From NCBI GenBank assembly GCA_020639075.1, contig JACKHI010000001.1, positions 2,170,001-2,234,000 of the forward strand: 64,000 nucleotides of DNA. Direction: 5' to 3'. Every line of letters begins with the position of its first letter. Within the stretch, counting starts at the first letter, position 1. This document shows, one piece after another, positions 63,370-64,000 of the stretch. This DNA comes from Phycisphaerales bacterium. Lineage in GTDB: Bacteria > Planctomycetota > Phycisphaerae > UBA1845 > UTPLA1. Made by a program: the position numbers and the translations under genes. The notes under the pieces are model-generated. The model did no database searches and was not told the origin of the DNA. It saw only the letters and a program-made list of their open reading frames with translations.

Positions 63370-64000
63370 ATGACGACATACGCGAATGGATTCACATCAC
63401 AGAAGCTCACACCGGCCGAGGCGCGTGGCTGGCAATCCCTCGGCCGAGTCACGGGCGTCAAGCACGATGACCATGCCCTTGTCGTCGAGTGCGGCCCGGC
63501 GAAGCTGCGGATCAGCGCGGAGGTCGACGACGTCATACGCGTACGGCTGGCGCCGAACGGCGTGTTCGGCAGGGATCACTCCTGGGCGGTCGTGTCCAAG
63601 GCGCAGCGCGGTTCATCCTGGCGGCTGCGTGAGGACGAAGACAACCTCTACCTGATTACGCCGCGTCTCCGCGTTCACATTCGCCGGAATCCGTGTCGCG
63701 TGTCGTTTCACACGCCGGACGGCGAGTTGATCTCCGCGGACGATACGGCAAAGGGCATTTCGTGGGCGGGTTCGGAGGTACGCTGCTGGAAGCAGATGAA
63801 TGCAGCCGACCGGTTCTTCGGATTCGGCGAGCGTGGCTGCCCGATGAACAAGCGCGGCCAGACGGTCGTCAACTGGAACACGGACGCGGCGGAGCACGAT
63901 CCATGGACAGATCCGCTTTACCAGTCGCATCCGTTCTTCTTCGTTCTGAACGACGGGAGTGCGCACGGCATTTTCTTCGACAACACATGGCGCGCATCGT
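63370..64000 (+). CDS. GH31 alpha-glucosidase, N-terminal part (runs off the window)
   Basis: The first 210 residues of a gene that continues past the right edge. The sequence is the N-terminal beta-sandwich of family GH31: RFFGFGERGCPMNKRGQTV, NWNTDAAEHDPW, YQSHPFFFVLNDG and HGIFFDNTWR match the conserved substrate-side loop region of GH31 enzymes. The catalytic barrel lies outside the window, so the exact activity (alpha-glucosidase, alpha-xylosidase or other) cannot be read. There is no signal peptide, pointing to a cytoplasmic enzyme that would hydrolyse imported maltodextrins. A candidate LacI operator lies upstream, placing it in the glucan regulon. Confidence 0.9.
   Translation, partial: MTTYANGFTSQKLTPAEARGWQSLGRVTGVKHDDHALVVECGPAKLRISAEVDDVIRVRLAPNGVFGRDHSWAVVSKAQRGSSWRLREDEDNLYLITPRLRVHIRRNPCRVSFHTPDGELISADDTAKGISWAGSEVRCWKQMNAADRFFGFGERGCPMNKRGQTVVNWNTDAAEHDPWTDPLYQSHPFFFVLNDGSAHGIFFDNTWRAS

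Overview
The window looks like a chromosomal segment from a planctomycete, probably near the Phycisphaerae. That assignment is inferred from gene style, not from a marker gene: GC-rich DNA, giant secreted proteins with Cys-rich, PPC-like, thrombospondin-3 and dockerin-like modules, a PEP-CTERM protein, a short pseudopilin of the FTLIELLVVIAIIALL type, an ASPIC/UnbV protein and a solute-binding-protein/permease fusion. No rRNA, tRNA, CRISPR array, integrase or transposase was recognised.

Left part (1-21.3 kb): a B12-binding-type radical SAM protein; a 2180-residue secreted M6-like metalloprotease with beta-propeller, PKD and thrombospondin-3 repeats; trxB (minus strand); a three-gene plus-strand operon (LPLAT acyltransferase, CPBP membrane protease, small tail-anchored protein); a ~1800-residue secreted protein with 13 six-cysteine modules between PPC-like, MAM and dockerin-like domains; and an FG-GAP/UnbV protein. 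Rho-independent terminators follow both giant genes.

Middle part (21.3-40.7 kb): mostly housekeeping. An operon thioesterase-mnmE-HAD hydrolase; rsmA diverging from a CII-like regulator and a small lipoprotein; a six-helix membrane protein; a YhaM-type exoribonuclease; a PilZ protein; proS and upp (convergent); asnB and a GT4 glycosyltransferase, suggesting surface polysaccharide synthesis; ispD diverging from thiL-tsaE; and a TPR-containing SGNH hydrolase. The spaces around upp, asnB and the GT4 gene are filled with dispersed palindromic repeats.

Right part (40.9-64 kb): an alpha-glucan use locus. It holds a PEP-CTERM protein with a starch-binding-like fold, a secreted GH13 amylase with a dockerin-like tail, a 1443-residue secreted repeat protein, a pseudopilin, a LacI regulator in apparent operon with a large CBM-containing GH13 enzyme, the ABC sugar importer (fused binding protein/permease, then a second permease), and at the right edge the start of a GH31 alpha-glucosidase that runs out of the window. 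A 16-bp palindromic site is shared by the lacI promoter region, the GH31 upstream region and the region upstream of the PEP-CTERM gene, and may define the LacI regulon. No transporter ATPase is present. A four-helix-bundle gene framed by inverted repeats is lodged between the two permease genes. Two small exported proteins and a membrane protein of unknown function sit between the transporter and GH31.

The most unusual content is non-coding: several families of structured, dispersed repeats. Two of them (the 31-35 kb family and the 9.6/59.5 kb pair) show compensatory base changes that preserve hairpins.
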